Positions 23,412 through 35,747 of a stretch of 64,000 bases of DNA are shown here, piece after piece. This stretch comes from Cordia subcordata (taxonomy: Eukaryota > Streptophyta > Magnoliopsida > Boraginales > Cordiaceae), in contig JAPTOF010000002.1 in assembly GCA_028554755.1 (NCBI GenBank), positions 14,613,001 through 14,677,000 of the forward strand. Reading direction: 5' to 3'. The notes below the pieces were generated by a model, which saw nothing but the letters and a program-made list of their open reading frames with translations, was not told where the DNA came from and did not search any database. How positions within the stretch are numbered: position 1 is the stretch's first letter; each line of letters starts with the position of its first letter. The position numbers and the translations under genes were made by a program.

Positions 23412-26400
23412 TTATCGACGAGAAAACTTGGACAACAAGTAGACCACAAAGAAGCAAAGTAGTGCAAATAGAACCACATGTACAATATGATTAGAACCCT
23501 CCTGGATGATACTCTTGTTCAATCTCCTCATGTTGTTTTTTACCCCTGCTTGAGCATTGATCAACGTCATTTGCTGAATGGACAAGAAGAAAGAGCAAAA
23601 TCAATCAGAACGTAAGGGCAACCTGCAATCTAATTACATGCAATTAACTTATCATGCAGAAACAACATGCTGGCTAAATTTTCATCATAAGTTTTTTAAT
23701 AGGAAAAATCACATAGTTTTTGACTGGGATAGACGCTAACAGCAACACACAGCAAAAGCGCAAAATGATAATCACTTAAGACATTGTCTGATATGCATCA
23801 TACCAGAGTATGAGCCAAATGATGTCAATAACAGTGAATGGATAGGTCCATACTGCAATGCTGACCTTATTATGCTTAAGGATGTCTCTCAACTTGGAAG
23901 ACACTCTCATATCCTAATTCAAGACCTCTTTATCAGAATAGCAGAGTCTGTGAAGAGTATCAACCAATTAATCAGGCATATGGTAATCAATTACCCATTG
24001 AATAACAAAAGGCTTCATCAAGAACACAAGCAAAAATTTCAGTCAAAATGCCAGTTCATGATAATTGGTTTTCTAATTGTCAAGACGAAAATACAAGACG
24101 ATTTGCAACACCACGCACTGACAAAATACTATTGACCACAGAGAAGATTTCAATTTATTTCTCTGTCCCTTCTAACATTTTCATTTGCCTCACAGTTGAC
24201 AAGCTCATGTAAAGCATTCAATAGTTTGCTCAAAAGTGCAAATGATACAACAAAAATGATAACAGTTTTTCACAGTGAAAAGTGGCAACAAATTTACTTA
24301 TTTGATATAATTTTTTATAACAGTAAATGATCATTAGAAATGAACAGAAAAGGGGTAAACACTCAATTCGTAAGCAGTATGGTTCGTAGCATACCAGCTG
24401 GCTAATAAAATCATTCTGAAACTTTGCTTCTGTCCCAATCTCTTGGGCAACCTGCAACATCAAGACAAAAGAAATATCTCATGTAAGAATAGGAGATGAC
24501 AACAATGACAGGCAACAAATTTCATGCAGGAAAGATGCTCTTAGAACTCGTATGACAGTTCCTAAAGATTATAGAAAGAGCCAAAAATCTATTGGAATGA
24601 GCAATAGCTGCATCCTGTACAAAAACAATGAAAGAACTATACTGTTTATCACATTACACGATTGCAGCTGCCATGAGCACACTGTTAGGAAAGAGAGTTC
24701 TTCTATTGCAATATAGAGACAACTATCTAGCTCAGGAATCATTATCCAAACACAAATTGAACAAGGCAGGAAAGCTCCAGAGAACCATAGCATGCTTGCT
24801 AAGCATGTGAAATATCAGAATACTAGCTACACTCCTCTTATCCTATAAGAAATAAAACTTGGGCAAAGATTTTCTTTTTAGTTTCTCTTTTGCACTATTT
24901 CTATGAAGAAAATCTTACTATTTTCAGTTAATTTACTATCTTCTGACACCACATACTTCATATTCTTTCAAGCAAACAATAGATATACTTCAAACCGGAT
25001 TCACTCCCAAAACTATTTAGCACCTTATTCCAAAAAACCACAACACAAACCAATCCTCCACCTTCAGACCACTGTAATTTCCCATCTCTGAAGTATGTCG
25101 AAAATAGATAAATAATAAACTCAGACTGCACTCCACCATATCCTCTATGGTTCCTGTCAAGGCTGATTAGAGTTCTTTTAGATAATAACCAAATTAACTG
25201 GATTAGAAATGACTCAAATTGGCAACACTCGACTATAGCCTTCACAGCTTCTGACCGGGTTCAGCTGCAATAGAGCTCACAAGTCACAAGTATACATGTT
25301 TATAGTCTGTTAAGTGACCTCCCAAGTCCTAACAATTCCAAAAGCATCAACAGAGAAAAAAAAGAAAGAATGGGGGAAAAAAAAAAAAAGAGACCTTCAC
25401 GACAAGAAAGCCTCACCAGGAATCACCAACCACGCCCAATTCATATTCTCCTTGAGAAACAGATATAACCCATGTTTCTACGGACGTACCTACAGACTAC
25501 GCTCAAGAACTAAATTCCTCCAGTAGTTGATTGGTAACACTGTCATGCCTACACAAGCCTCAAGTAGTTGATTGGTAAAGTTTATGCATATAGAAGCCTC
25601 AATAAATGAAGTTAATTGCTCCATTATGCAAGGTTTAATTTCCAACAATCAAGACAAAGGAACAAGCTAAATGGCTAGGTGGTTCCCCTAAATCGTACAT
25701 TTCATTAAGGAAATTAAAGGACTGGAACATATAACATAACAAGGCAATCATACTTTCTCTATTCATCAATTGGCAGCTGTTCATACTTTGAAAGACAAAA
25801 ACCGTCAACAACAAGTTGCCAAGCACCCCACATTTCTACTGATTCAGCTTAAATTGCTATAATCTTCAATTACTGAGGACAACTCAAACTAGCATAATAT
25901 TAGCGACACAAGCTATATTTAAAATATAAAAAAAGAGACAACAAACAAACAAAAAATTAACTGAAAATAAATGGGAAGTAAGGGCACGGATCAATGAAGA
26001 AAAAAGAAATATGATCAATGAAAGGCAAAAGATGAGGGAAGAGGGGGGGAGGGGGGTGTTTATAATTGATAATTGCTCACAATAAACACAGATTACAATC
26101 CAATTCCCCAAACTAATGTCAACAAAAACAAAATCGTCATCCCAACAACAAAAAGAAATTTGCCAAGTAAAATTAATTAATTTCTTTACAATAAACAAGA
26201 ACAATAGTCTAATGACCAAAACAACAAGAACATTAGTTTAATTGTGCAAAACATGCCACACACAAAAAACTAAAATTCATACTGCAAAGTTAATTAAATT
26301 TATTTAGCAATAAACATAATTTGAAGTTCAATCATGCAAACGCATATCACCAAAAAAATTCATAAAGTAGAGTTAATTAATTCCTCAAAAACAAGCAAAA

Positions 26401-26789
26401 AAAAATTACAGAATAAAATAAATAAAAAGATGAAATCAAAACATATATATGTGTGTATATATGTATATATGTGTGTGTGTGTATAAACATACATTTCTTA
26501 TCTGTTTAACTTGCTTGCGAAGCCCAGTGATTTCATCGTCCAAGTCTCCATGCATCGGATCGATTCGCAACTGGATTTCATCCGAACCACCCACTTGTCT
26601 CGTGCTTAATCCTTCCCTGTTTCAATTAATCCACAAAATTAAACCCTATTTTAATTTTGGAATTTAGAATCTAATGTTGCCCCAAAAAAATGGGGAAAAT
26701 ATATGGAAAGAAAAAAAGAAAAGAAAATACCTTGATCTGTATGGAGCGGCGCCATAGAAATCACCGCCTCTGTGAGAACTAGACGCCAT
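23412..26789 (-). CDS. Bet1-like Qc-SNARE
   Basis: Four exons on the minus strand, 26789-26731, 26616-26493, 24451-24395 and 23573-23412, all have GT-AG borders and closing phases, giving 133 residues. It matches the plant Bet1-like protein family. After a short variable N terminus (MASSSHRGGDFYG) comes EEIQLRIDPMH-type sequence (here SDEIQLRIDPMHGDLDDEI), then a SNARE coiled coil of about residues 43-105. Gln73 in EAKFQND is the likely zero-layer residue. A C-terminal membrane anchor (residues ~110-127, HVVLFALLCFFVVYLL) ends in the basic tail SKFSRR. Such proteins drive vesicle fusion between ER and Golgi or within the Golgi. Intron 2 is about 2 kb. Nothing in the frame is broken. Confidence 0.95.
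26449..26490. repeat. TG/TA-rich microsatellite in Bet1-like intron 2
   Basis: Alternating tatatgtgtgtatat and gtgtgtgtgtgtat units lie directly beside the exon 2 donor (26492-26491). The donor remains GT. Confidence 0.8.
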
Positions 26790-27697
26790 TTTAGGAATTA
26801 TGAAGATGAAAAAAATGAAAAGAAAAAAAAAAAGGAAAGGAGAATTTATGAAGCGAATATCTTACAATCGTGTTTGGATCGGCGAGGGAAACTAAACGAG
26901 AGGAATTGAAAGGAAATAATCGTCGAAGAAAGGAAGGGAAATGAATTAAGTACTTTCTATTTATTTTTTATAGTTTACGATAAAATATAAATACATGTTA
27001 TAAAATGTTATTTTTATTATATATTTTTAATGAAATTGTATTTTATGAGAAATCCAAAATTGATTGAACATAATATTTAAATCAAAAAATCAAATAAAAG
27101 GAGGTTTTAATTAAATTAGAAAATAATTTTAAATGAATTTAAATTTTTTAAAGGAAAAAGTGAAAGAATTATAATATGTGATATATATAAGATTTTTTCT
27201 TGAATATATATTATAAATATAATATTATATATATATATAAGATTAATATTTGGTTTTGGTAGAAGAAAGGAAAGGAAGGGATCAGGACAAAAAATAATGA
27301 AGAAAAGGAAAAACATTGCGTGGATAATAACAAGTACAGAAGAGGGAAAGAAAAGTAAAGTCGCAAAGGGAACATTACTTTAGATGTAAAGTTACTAAAG
27401 TATACCAAAGTAACATTACTTTGGTTTTCTGAAATTTGGAAAAGGAAAGAAAAAGTTATTAAAGTATTCTAGAATAGTGATGAGGATAATTTTATCTTTT
27501 CACAAACTTAGCACTTTTTCTCTTACTACTTATTTTTCCAATTTAAGAGAAATAAAAATAATTTTATAAATAATTTTCTTAATTTGTGGATTTCCTTGTG
27601 CACACTCAAGATTATAATCTATGAAAGGATGAATTTGATGAATTTTAGTTAACATGGATCTTAGAGTATAAATTTTAAGACAATTACTAGAGCTCTT
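26790..27697. other. Upstream region of the Bet1-like gene
   Basis: Very A/T-rich. The first ~90 bp upstream of the start codon are purine-rich (aaaaaaaaaaggaaaggag on the plus strand), as in a 5'UTR. Several tatata tracts (27180-27240) could act as TATA elements, but none can be singled out. Confidence 0.4.
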
Positions 27698-27700
27698 TAA

Positions 27701-28168
27701 GGGTCTATTTGGATTGAAGGGAGAAAATTCAATAAAGGAAAGGAAAGGAAAAGATTATAAAGGAAAGAACAGTAAATAGATAATTTATGTTTGGATTGGA
27801 GTTTTTTTATAGTAGAAAAGGACATAAAGGATTTTGAAAATCTTACATTTGGATTGGAAGGAAATGAGAGGAAATGATAAATTTTTTATGTAAATTTACT
27901 TATGTGCCCTTTTTCTATTTTGTATCCAAGTTTTGTGAATCAAGCACAAGAGACTACGATCATAATTGTCTTCACATAAGATGAAAGAATCCCCTCCCTC
28001 CAAATCACCCCTATTTGGACGGATGAAAAATTAGAGGGATGCGGGATTTTGTTTTTTCCTCTCATTACCTTCCTTCTCCCAATCCTTTCAAAACAAACAA
28101 TGGAGGGGATAGAAAAAACCCTCCCTTCCCTTTCCTTTCCTCCCACTCCCTTCAATCCAAACAAGGTG
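27701..28168. mobile_element. Tourist-like MITE, 468 bp, ends GGGTCTATTTGGATTGAAGGG
   Basis: The left end gggtctatttggattgaagg and the inverted right end caccttgtttggattgaagg match, and TAA flanks both sides (27698-27700, 28169-28171). The interior repeats the theme aggaaaggaaaggaaa on one side and its complement on the other. This is a different family from the GGGCCYGTTTGGATTGG elements. Confidence 0.85.
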
Positions 28169-28171
28169 TAA

Positions 28172-28769
28172 AAGAATGAATATGTTACATTTCGTTAACT
28201 ATTATTGTTAATTTTAATCTTCCGTGACTTTTTCCTTTCAATTCTTGAGGGGTTTCTCTTTTTTTTTCCCCATCTAACTCCTACCGCACGCTTTTTTTGA
28301 CTTTGTTTAAAAACAGTAAACAAAAATATCTTAAAATAATCAACCATATAATAAGTTCATTTATTTATTTTGAAGACCCTCGCATGCCGCATGCCGCATG
28401 CCGCATGCGCATGTGGTCTTATTACTGACCAAAAATTCATGTTATATAAATTCAAAGATATATTTATTTTCTCAAGTCATTAACTAAAATAAAGGGAAAA
28501 TTTCCAAAATCAATATTTCCTTGAATTTAGAGTTTTTTTTCCTCTTTCATAGCTAAAAGAACCTCGAGTTTAATTTATATTTTTTATAATTTTAATTTTC
28601 TCTTAAAAAGTTTTATTTTGAACATAAAAAAGAGTAATATTTCTTATAAAAATTTAAAATTGAGAATCAATCACAATAATAAAAAAATTTAGTCGCATTG
28701 AGATCTTCTTAAAACTAATGAATGTAAGATACTTGGGAAATTTTTATATGAAATTTATTAGGTGTTGAA
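28172..28769. other. Intergenic
   Basis: A/T-rich, without open frames. It contains a heptanucleotide tandem (gcatgcc, about 28381-28412). Nothing else is recognised up to the LTR. Confidence 0.5.
28381..28412. repeat. Heptanucleotide tandem repeat (gcatgcc)
   Basis: Four units of gcatgcc followed by gcatgcgcatg. Each unit contains the palindrome GCATGC. It is conspicuously GC-rich against the AT-rich flanks. Confidence 0.85.
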
Positions 28770-30151
28770 TGATAAGTCCAAAATATGCTTTAAATCTATA
28801 ATTGTTTGTGCTTGATTTTAGAATTAAATGCTTCCTAATTGGTGTTGTCTTATGTATTTTGGCATGTTTATGCTTAGGAAAGATGAAGGAAGCATTATAC
28901 AGAGACTAAAGGAACTTTTAGACATGTTTAAAACTGTTAAGAAAATGCCGCTGCCTTAAACATACCCAAGCCAAAGTCTATGTGGGATTGACCAAGTTTG
29001 ACCGAGATATTTTGTAGCTTTCTTGGGAAGGAATTCTTGACCAAAGGCATAGCCTAATTTTAGATGGAAGGAAGATTATTATGGAAGACTTTATTTTTGA
29101 CAAGGACTATATTAATGCTATTTACCTTTTATTTTAGATTCGTCTTTAAAGAGTTTCCTCATTTAAAGGAATTTTTAGGTTTGATATTTTTCCTTTATAT
29201 TCTCCAAGGAACTACATGGGGATTAATCTAACTTTTATTCATTATTATCTAGAAAATATTTTTCTTTCATTTAGGTGTCTATTTCATGTCCATAGATTGC
29301 TAAACTTCTACTTCTGTCCAGGGAATTAATCGAAGTTTATGGTTATTCAATTCCGTGAGATCTAACTAATTCTCTCCTTTCGCTTTTATTTTGATATTTA
29401 TGTGTTTTTCGTTTAAGAATTAATATTATCTTGTGATTGTTCAATTTGTTCGCGATTGTTCAATTGCTAGGTAGTATGTAGCCAATTAAAGAGATTAGGT
29501 AATTTATCTAATTAATCTAAAATAGTGGTAAATCAAGTTTCCTGTCAAAAGTACATAATCTAACTTAGTAATTATGCGAGAGAATTAACTTTTAGAATTA
29601 GGTCCTTTACGTTGCCTTTAGATAGACTCTACAGGCATCTTCGGGGGGTTAGACCGTCTAATAGGTAAGGAAAATAATTGAGAAAAAATCACTTAGGTTT
29701 TGAACCATTATCGACATAAAAAAGAAGGATTAGGTTGTTAAGCCGTGCCAAGCAAAAGTTCCTTTTGCATCAAGGATTGAAATTGTAGTAAAAAAACGTC
29801 AATTATATCCTAGGCTATCCTTTAAATCCATTGAATTTTACTTTTAATTGATTTTTCACATTTTTTATTGATTGTTCTTTTGCATCCTTGAATTTATTTC
29901 ACTATTTTTTCAATTTTAATAAATCTGTCTGGCTACCGTGCCCACGCCTAAAGGTCTATTGCAATGTCCAGATTTGGTTTTATTAAATTTAATTATCTAA
30001 ACCCCCTACTTACTTGTAATTTACTTAATCTGTCTGGCCTCATAAGCATTTTTAATTAATCATTTTTTATGGGCTTGCCCTTTTCTCTTCACTTTTACAA
30101 ATTTTGTAATCAAGAATAAGAAATTACTTTTTGTGGTTTTGACGCCCATCA
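28770..30151 (+). repeat. LTR of the left arm (Ty3/gypsy)
   Basis: Starts TGATAAGTCC and ends GCCCATCA, with the primer-binding site immediately after. Length is 1382 bp. The mirrored LTR at 34335-35747 starts TGATTAGTCT and ends ACCCATCA. Strong word matches between them (aattaggaagcat and its complement, ctaggtagtatgtagcc and its complement) show common origin with clear divergence. Confidence 0.8.
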
Positions 30152-30175
30152 AATTTTGACACTGTTACGGGGATT
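30152..30175 (+). other. Primer-binding site, decayed (left arm)
   Basis: ttttgacactgttacgggga corresponds to the TGGCGCCGTTGCCGGGGA-type site of Athila/Tat-like Ty3 elements. The right arm keeps a closer form, tttggcgctattgtgagga, on the minus strand at about 34315-34334. Confidence 0.6.
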
Positions 30176-30189
30176 GGTGTTGATTTTTA

Positions 30190-32065
30190 TTGTTTTTTAT
30201 GATCAGGTCCAATCGTACGAGTGAATTGCAATTTGATCTCGAGATTGAAAAGATGGCAAAGAGCATGAAAAAAGAAGCAACGTTGTGGAAACAACAACAA
30301 GAACAAGCTAGAACATTGCAAGCTTCATTCAAATCGTTTAGCAAGTCCAAAAAAGAAGAGGAGATGGCCGAAGCGGGTAGAACTTTGCATGAATTGGCTA
30401 CTGCCCCTTTAAATTAACAACCTCTTTGTATTACTTATCTGGAGTTTAATGTGGATTTTGAGCAAAAATCAAACTTAATTCACCTTTTGCCCACTTTTTC
30501 ATGGATTAGAGAATGAAGATCCTCATGAACACTTGAAAGTGTTTCATATGGTCTGTTTGAGTATGAGGCCAACGGAGGACCAAACTAAATTAAGAGCTTT
30601 CCCTTTTTCCTTAGTGGATACTGCAAAAAAGTGATTATTATATCTTCCATTCGCTGCTTGGGGCGAGATGGCGAGAGCTTTTCTAAATAAAATTTTCATA
30701 GCTTCTAGAGCTGCTATGACTAAAATAGAAATTTGTGCTATCAATTAAAGAGATACCGAGTCTCTTTATGAATATTGGGAGAGATTTAAGAGATTGTGTG
30801 CAAATTTTCCTCAATACAGAATATCTAAACAATCTCTTATTCAATGTTTTTTATGAAGGTTTGCTTCATGTAGAAAGAAGAATGATTAAGGCCACTAGTA
30901 GAGGAGCAATCATGAACAAAACACCTTAAGAGACTAGGTATTTAGTTTCCATCATGGCGGAAAATTCACAACAATTTGAGAATATACAAGAGCCTTCAAG
31001 AAGAGTTAATGAGGTAAGTGTTTCCTCTCTTGATTTGAAAATAGCTCAGTTAAGTTTTTTTTTTCAAAGTTTGGTTGCAAGTGGTAATGTTCCTATACCT
31101 AAAGTTTGTGGAATTTGCACTATATCAGGACACCTAACTAATATATGACCACACTCCAAGAAGAGGATCCACAGCATGCTAATGCCATTAGAGGATTTTC
31201 CAATCCACCGCAAAGAAAATATGATCCTTTTTCAAGTACATACAATCCCGGTTAGAGGGACCATCTAAATTTTAGCTATAGAGCGAGGCCACAAAATCTT
31301 AATCAATCAAATCCATAACATTTCCAGCCATGACCAGCCCCACCACCCCAGCCACGTCCTCAATTCAGGTACTACTTTTGAGGATATTGTAAAATCTTTT
31401 GCTCTTAATAGTCATCTTTGTTTCTTGTTGAAATTGTTGAGTATTAGGAGCAAGTTAGAGAATTTGCAACCTCCATTAGCTAATTAAAGTCCCAAGGTAA
31501 GCTACCATTGCAAACCATTTTTAATCTGAAGAAAAGTGCATGTGATATCACCTTAAGGAGTAGAAAAGAGCTGCTAGATAGCCTTTGTTAGACAATGCGC
31601 AAGCACACCAAGCTGACAGCAATTGAAAGAGAAGAAGAAAAAGAAAAAGAGGTTATTATGCATGACGAAGCGAAAGTGGATAGCGAAGAATCTGAGCATG
31701 AAAAGGGCACATAGCTGGTGGTTAAACCTCCAATCCCCTAAAGATTTGCAAAGTCCAAAAAGAAGAGGGAAGAAAAAGAGATACTTGAGATTTTTCACAA
31801 GATTGAGGTAAATATTCCTTTACTTGATGTGATTAAATGAGTACCTCGTTATGCAAAATTTCATAAAGAGTTTTATATGAATAAGAAGAAACTTGTTGGT
31901 AATAAAAGATAAGTGTAGGAGAGAATGTCTGTACCATATTTAAAAAGGAGTTGTCTTCGAATTGCAAGGATCAAGGTAAGTTTGCTATCTCTTCGAAAAT
32001 AGGCACTTTAGAGACAAAAAGGGTAATGTGTGATTTGGGAGTGTTGCACCATTTAAAGTACCCAA
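30190..32065 (+). pseudogene. Ty3/gypsy gag and N-terminal protease relic (left arm)
   Basis: Broken frames give, in order, a coiled N terminus (FDLEIEKMAKSMKKEA), the retrotransposon gag core (LENEDPHEHLKVFHMVC, LYEYWERFKRLCANFPQYRIS, FYEGLLHVERRMI), a degraded zinc knuckle (VCGICTISGHLTN), and the pre-protease segment (IPLLDVIK, VPRYAKFHKEF). It stops at MCDLGV, exactly where the protease active site would follow. In-frame stops interrupt it in several places (for example after NKTP and after LTNI). It makes no functional polyprotein. Confidence 0.85.
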
Positions 32066-32095
32066 ATACTAGGAAATTGAATCTTGCACTATTTA

Positions 32096-32333
32096 GGGTT
32101 CATTTAGATTGGCTTTTTTTTTAAAAGCACTTTTTTTAATAACTTCTAAAAGAAGTGCTTTTTTTAGAAGCTAAAAGTTTTGGCTTCTAAAAAAATTGTA
32201 TTTGAGTTTTTTTTTTCAGAATTTCAGCTTTTCTAGATGCCAAGCCAAATTATTATTGCAAAAGAATATTTTTTATTTTTTAGAAAAAAATTTCTTTTTC
32301 CTTAAAAAAAAAAAAGTCAATCCAAACAGCCCC
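32096..32333. mobile_element. Tourist-like MITE, family GGGCCYGTTTGGATTGG, copy 4 (inside the left arm)
   Basis: The left end gggttcatttagattggct and the right end agtcaatccaaacagcccc are inverted. TTA lies on the left (32093-32095) and GTA on the right (32334-32336). The opposite arm carries the same sequence without the element (cttgcaccatttaaagtac, complement of 32490-32510), so the empty site is preserved in the window. Confidence 0.9.
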
Positions 32334-32401
32334 GTAAAGCACACACAAAATTATAATCAAAGTAAGATTATACCAATGCATAGAAGAGAAAAAGCACTTT
32401 T

Positions 32402-32465
32402 GGTTTCTCTTCTATGCATTGGTAAGCACTTTTGGTTTCTCTTCTATGCATTGGTATAATCTTAC
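32402..32465. repeat. 32-bp tandem repeat at the palindrome centre
   Basis: Two units built on ggtttctcttctatgcattg, period 32 bp. They face one complementary copy (accaatgcatagaag) at 32372-32390. Slippage at the hairpin centre would explain the extra unit. Confidence 0.8.
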
Positions 32466-32529
32466 TTTGGCTATAATTTTGTGTGTACTTTAAATGGTGC
32501 AAGGTTCATTTACCTAGTGCTTGGGTGCT

Positions 32530-34318
32530 TTAAATGGTGCAACACTCCTAAATCACACATTGCTCTCTTATCTTTAACGTGTCTATTTTGCAAGAGATAG
32601 CAAACATACATTGGTCTTTGCACTTCAGAAACAACTCCTTTTTAAACACAACGAAGACATTTTCCCTTACATTTATCTTCTTATTACCAACAAGTTTCTT
32701 CTTACTCATGGACAACTCTTTATGAAATTTGGCGTTTGAAGATTTAACCACCAACTCTGTGCCCTTTTAATGCTTAGATTCTTTGCTGTCCGCCTTCATC
32801 TCATCATGTATAGCAACCTTTTCCTTTTCTTTTTTTTTACTTCTATTTCAATTGCTGTTAGCTTGGCGTGCCTGCGCCTAGTTTAGCAGAGGCTGTCCAG
32901 CAGCTCTTTTCCACTCCTTAAGATAATCGCACCTGTACTTTGCTTCGGATTGACTACGGTTTACAAGGGTAGCTTATCTTGGGATTCTAATCGGCTAACG
33001 AAAGTCGCCAATTGACTAACTTGCTCTTAATGCTCAACAATTTCAACAGGAAATAAAAACAAATATTAAGAGCAAGAGATTTTACAATATCCTCAGGAGA
33101 AGTACCTGAATTTGAGGTCGTAGACTGTGGTGGTAGGCCTGGTTATGGCTAGAAGTCTTGTGGGTTTGACTAATTAAAATTGTATGGCCTCACTCCATAG
33201 CTAAAATTTGGATGGTCCTTTTAACCGGAATTATATGTACTGGAAAAAGGATCATATTTTCTTTATAATGGACCAGAAAATTTTCCAATGGCATTAGTAA
33301 GTTGTGGATCCTCTTTTTGGAGCATAACACACATAACAATTGGGTTTCCTGCAATAGTGCAAATTTCACAAACTTTAGGTATAACAACGCTACCACTTGC
33401 AACCAAACTTTGAAGAAGAGAAGGTAACGAGTTATTTTTGAATCAAGATAATAAACACTAACCTCATTAACTCTTCTCGAAGGCTTTTGCTTATTCCAAA
33501 TTGTTGTGAATTTGCTGCAATGATAGAAATTAAATCCCTAGCCTCTTGAGGTGTTTTGTTCATGATTGCATATCCGCTAGAGACATCCATTATCCTTCTT
33601 TCTATAGGAAGCAAACCTTTATAAAAATATTGAATAAGAGATTGCTCAGATATTCTATATTGAGGACAACTTGCGCACAATCTCTTAAATCTCTCCCAAT
33701 ATTCACAAAGATACTCGACATCTTTTTGCTTGATAGCAAAAATTTCTCTTTTAATCACAATAGCTCTAAAAGTTAAGAAAAATTTATCCCGAACAGCTCT
33801 CACCATCTTGCCCTAAGTAATGATATAGATGAATGGAAGATAGAATAACCACTCTTTCACAGCATCTGCTAAAGAAAATGGAAATCTATTACTTTCATTT
33901 AATCATCCATTACACCATTAGGGCTCATACTCAAACAAACCACATGAAACTCTTTCAACTGCTTATGAGGATCTTTGTTCTCTAGTTCGCGAAAAGTGGG
34001 CAAAAGGTGAAAGAAACTTGATTTTACTCAAAATCCACATTAAAATCCTGACAAGTAATGCAAAGAGGTTGTTGATTTAAAGAGGCAGCAACCAAATTGC
34101 GTTAAGTTCTATCTGCTTCAGCCATCTCCTTTACTTTTTTGGACTAACTAGATGATTCGGATAAAGTTTGTGATGTTTCAGCTTGTTCTTGTTGTTTTTG
34201 CAACTTTGCTTCTTTTTTTAAGCTCTGTGCGGTCTTTTCAATCTTGGATCAAATTACAGTTCACTTGTACGATCGGACCTGATCATAAAAAAATAATAAA
34301 AATTAGCATCAATCCTCA
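32530..34318 (-). pseudogene. Ty3/gypsy gag and N-terminal protease relic (right arm)
   Basis: This is the same domain order on the minus strand: SKKEEEMAE-like start, DVEYLCEYWERFKRLCASC, QYRISEQSLIQYFYKGLLP, AIMNKTPQEARDLISI, a decayed zinc knuckle, and FHKELSMSKKKLVGNKK, ending at the segment before the protease active site. The longest open part is 33432-33806 (124 codons). It is slightly better preserved than the left arm: NKTPQEARD is intact here, while the left arm has a stop after NKTP. Confidence 0.85.
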
Positions 34319-34334
34319 CAATAGCGCCAAAATT

Positions 34335-35747
34335 TGATGGGTGTCAAAATCACAAAAAAAAATAATTCCTTATTCATAAAAGTGAAGAGAAAGGGTCAAA
34401 CCCACAGAGAATCGTCAATTAAATATGCTTATGAGGCCAGAGAGATTAATCAAGTGAGCAAGCAGAGGGTTTAGACAACTAAATTTAATAAAATCAAATC
34501 TGGATAATGCAGCAGGCCTTTAGGCGTAGGCACGGTCGCTAGACAGATTTATTAAAATTGAAGAAATAATAAAATAAATTTAAGGATGCAAAAGAACAAT
34601 AAATCGAAAATGCGAAAAACCAATTAAAGGTGAAATTCAATGAATTTAAAGCCTAGTCTCGGGTATAATCAACGTTTAAGCCTACAATTCTTATCCTAGA
34701 TGCAAAAAAATAACTTTTATTTATTTCTATAAACCAGTTGTAGTCGTTGCCACGGCTTAACAATCTAATAATTCATTTCTATGTCGATAACAATTCAAAA
34801 CCTCCATGATTTTTTTCCAATTATTTCCTTTACCTATTCGATGGTCTAACCCCCAAAGATACATGTAAAGTCTACCTAAAGGTAGACTAAAAAAGCTCTA
34901 GAAGGACCTGATTTTAAATGTCAATTCTATCACAAAAAATTGCTAAGTTAAATTATATGCTTTCACATGAAACTTGATTTACCACTATTTTAAATTAATT
35001 GGATAAATTACCTAATCTCTCTAATTGGCTACCTACTACCTAGCAACTGAAAAGTCTTAGACAAATTGAACAATCACAAGATAATATTAATTCTTAAAAA
35101 AATCACGTAAATTTTAAAATAAAAACAAAATGAGAGAATCAATTAGATCTCACAAAATTAAAGAACCATAAACTTCAATTAATTCCCTGGCTAGAAGTAG
35201 AAGTTTAGCAATTTATGGACGTGAAATAAATACCTAAAAGAAAGAAAAATATTTACTAGAAAATAATGAATAAAAGCTAGAATAATCCCTACGTCGTTCC
35301 CTGGAGAATATAAAGGACAAATATCAAATCTAGGAGTTCCTTTAGATAAAAAAAACTCTTTAAAGACAAATCTAAAATAAAATGTAAATAGCATTAATGC
35401 AATCCTTGTCAAAAATAATGTCTTCCAAAACAATGTTCCTTCTTTCTAGAATTAATATATGCCTTTGGTCAAGAATTCTTTCCCAAGAAAACCATAAAAT
35501 ATTTTCCAACTTCAGTCAAACTTGGTCAATCTTGTGTAGACCATGGCATGGGCATGTCTAAGGCAACGAGATCTTCTTAACAATTCCAAACATGTTCGAA
35601 AGTTCCTTCAATCCATCTGTAATGCTTCCTTAATCTTTCCCAAGCATAAACATGTCAAAATACACAAGACAACACCAATTAGGAAGCATCTAATTCTAAA
35701 ATCAAGCATAAATAATTATAGATTTAAAGCATATTTCAGACTAATCA
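34335..35747 (-). repeat. LTR of the right arm (Ty3/gypsy), inverted relative to the left LTR
   Basis: Read on the minus strand it runs from TGATTAGTCT (35747) to ACCCATCA (34335), 1413 bp. The adjoining tttggcgctattgtgagga primer site fixes its orientation. The inward-facing LTR end and the outward U3 end are what make the locus a palindrome and not a normal direct-LTR element. Confidence 0.8.

Larger units (their letters stand above)
28770..35747. mobile_element. Palindromic double Ty3/gypsy fragment with outward U3 LTR ends
   Basis: Two copies of the same retrotransposon half lie in opposite orientation, converging at about 32405: LTR, primer site, gag and the beginning of protease. Each arm is about 3.3 kb. 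The outermost bases are TGATAAGTCC on the left and, read inward from the right, TGATTAGTCT, that is, the same LTR end on both sides. The flanking 5-mers are ttgaa (28765-28769) and ctgaa (35748-35752). The inner ~70 bp on each side are a non-retroviral filler with an accaatgcatagaag word facing its complement. A MITE interrupts the left arm only. Confidence 0.85.

Noticed and set aside
25519..25600. Repeat built on agtagttgattggtaa in the Bet1-like intron 2
   Set aside because: Only a short two-copy word about 40 bp apart, too small to interpret.
28770..35747. Two independent solo or full LTR elements in normal configuration
   Set aside because: Each side has only one LTR and the same 5' half, the inner junction is shared, and no direct LTR partner exists within either arm.
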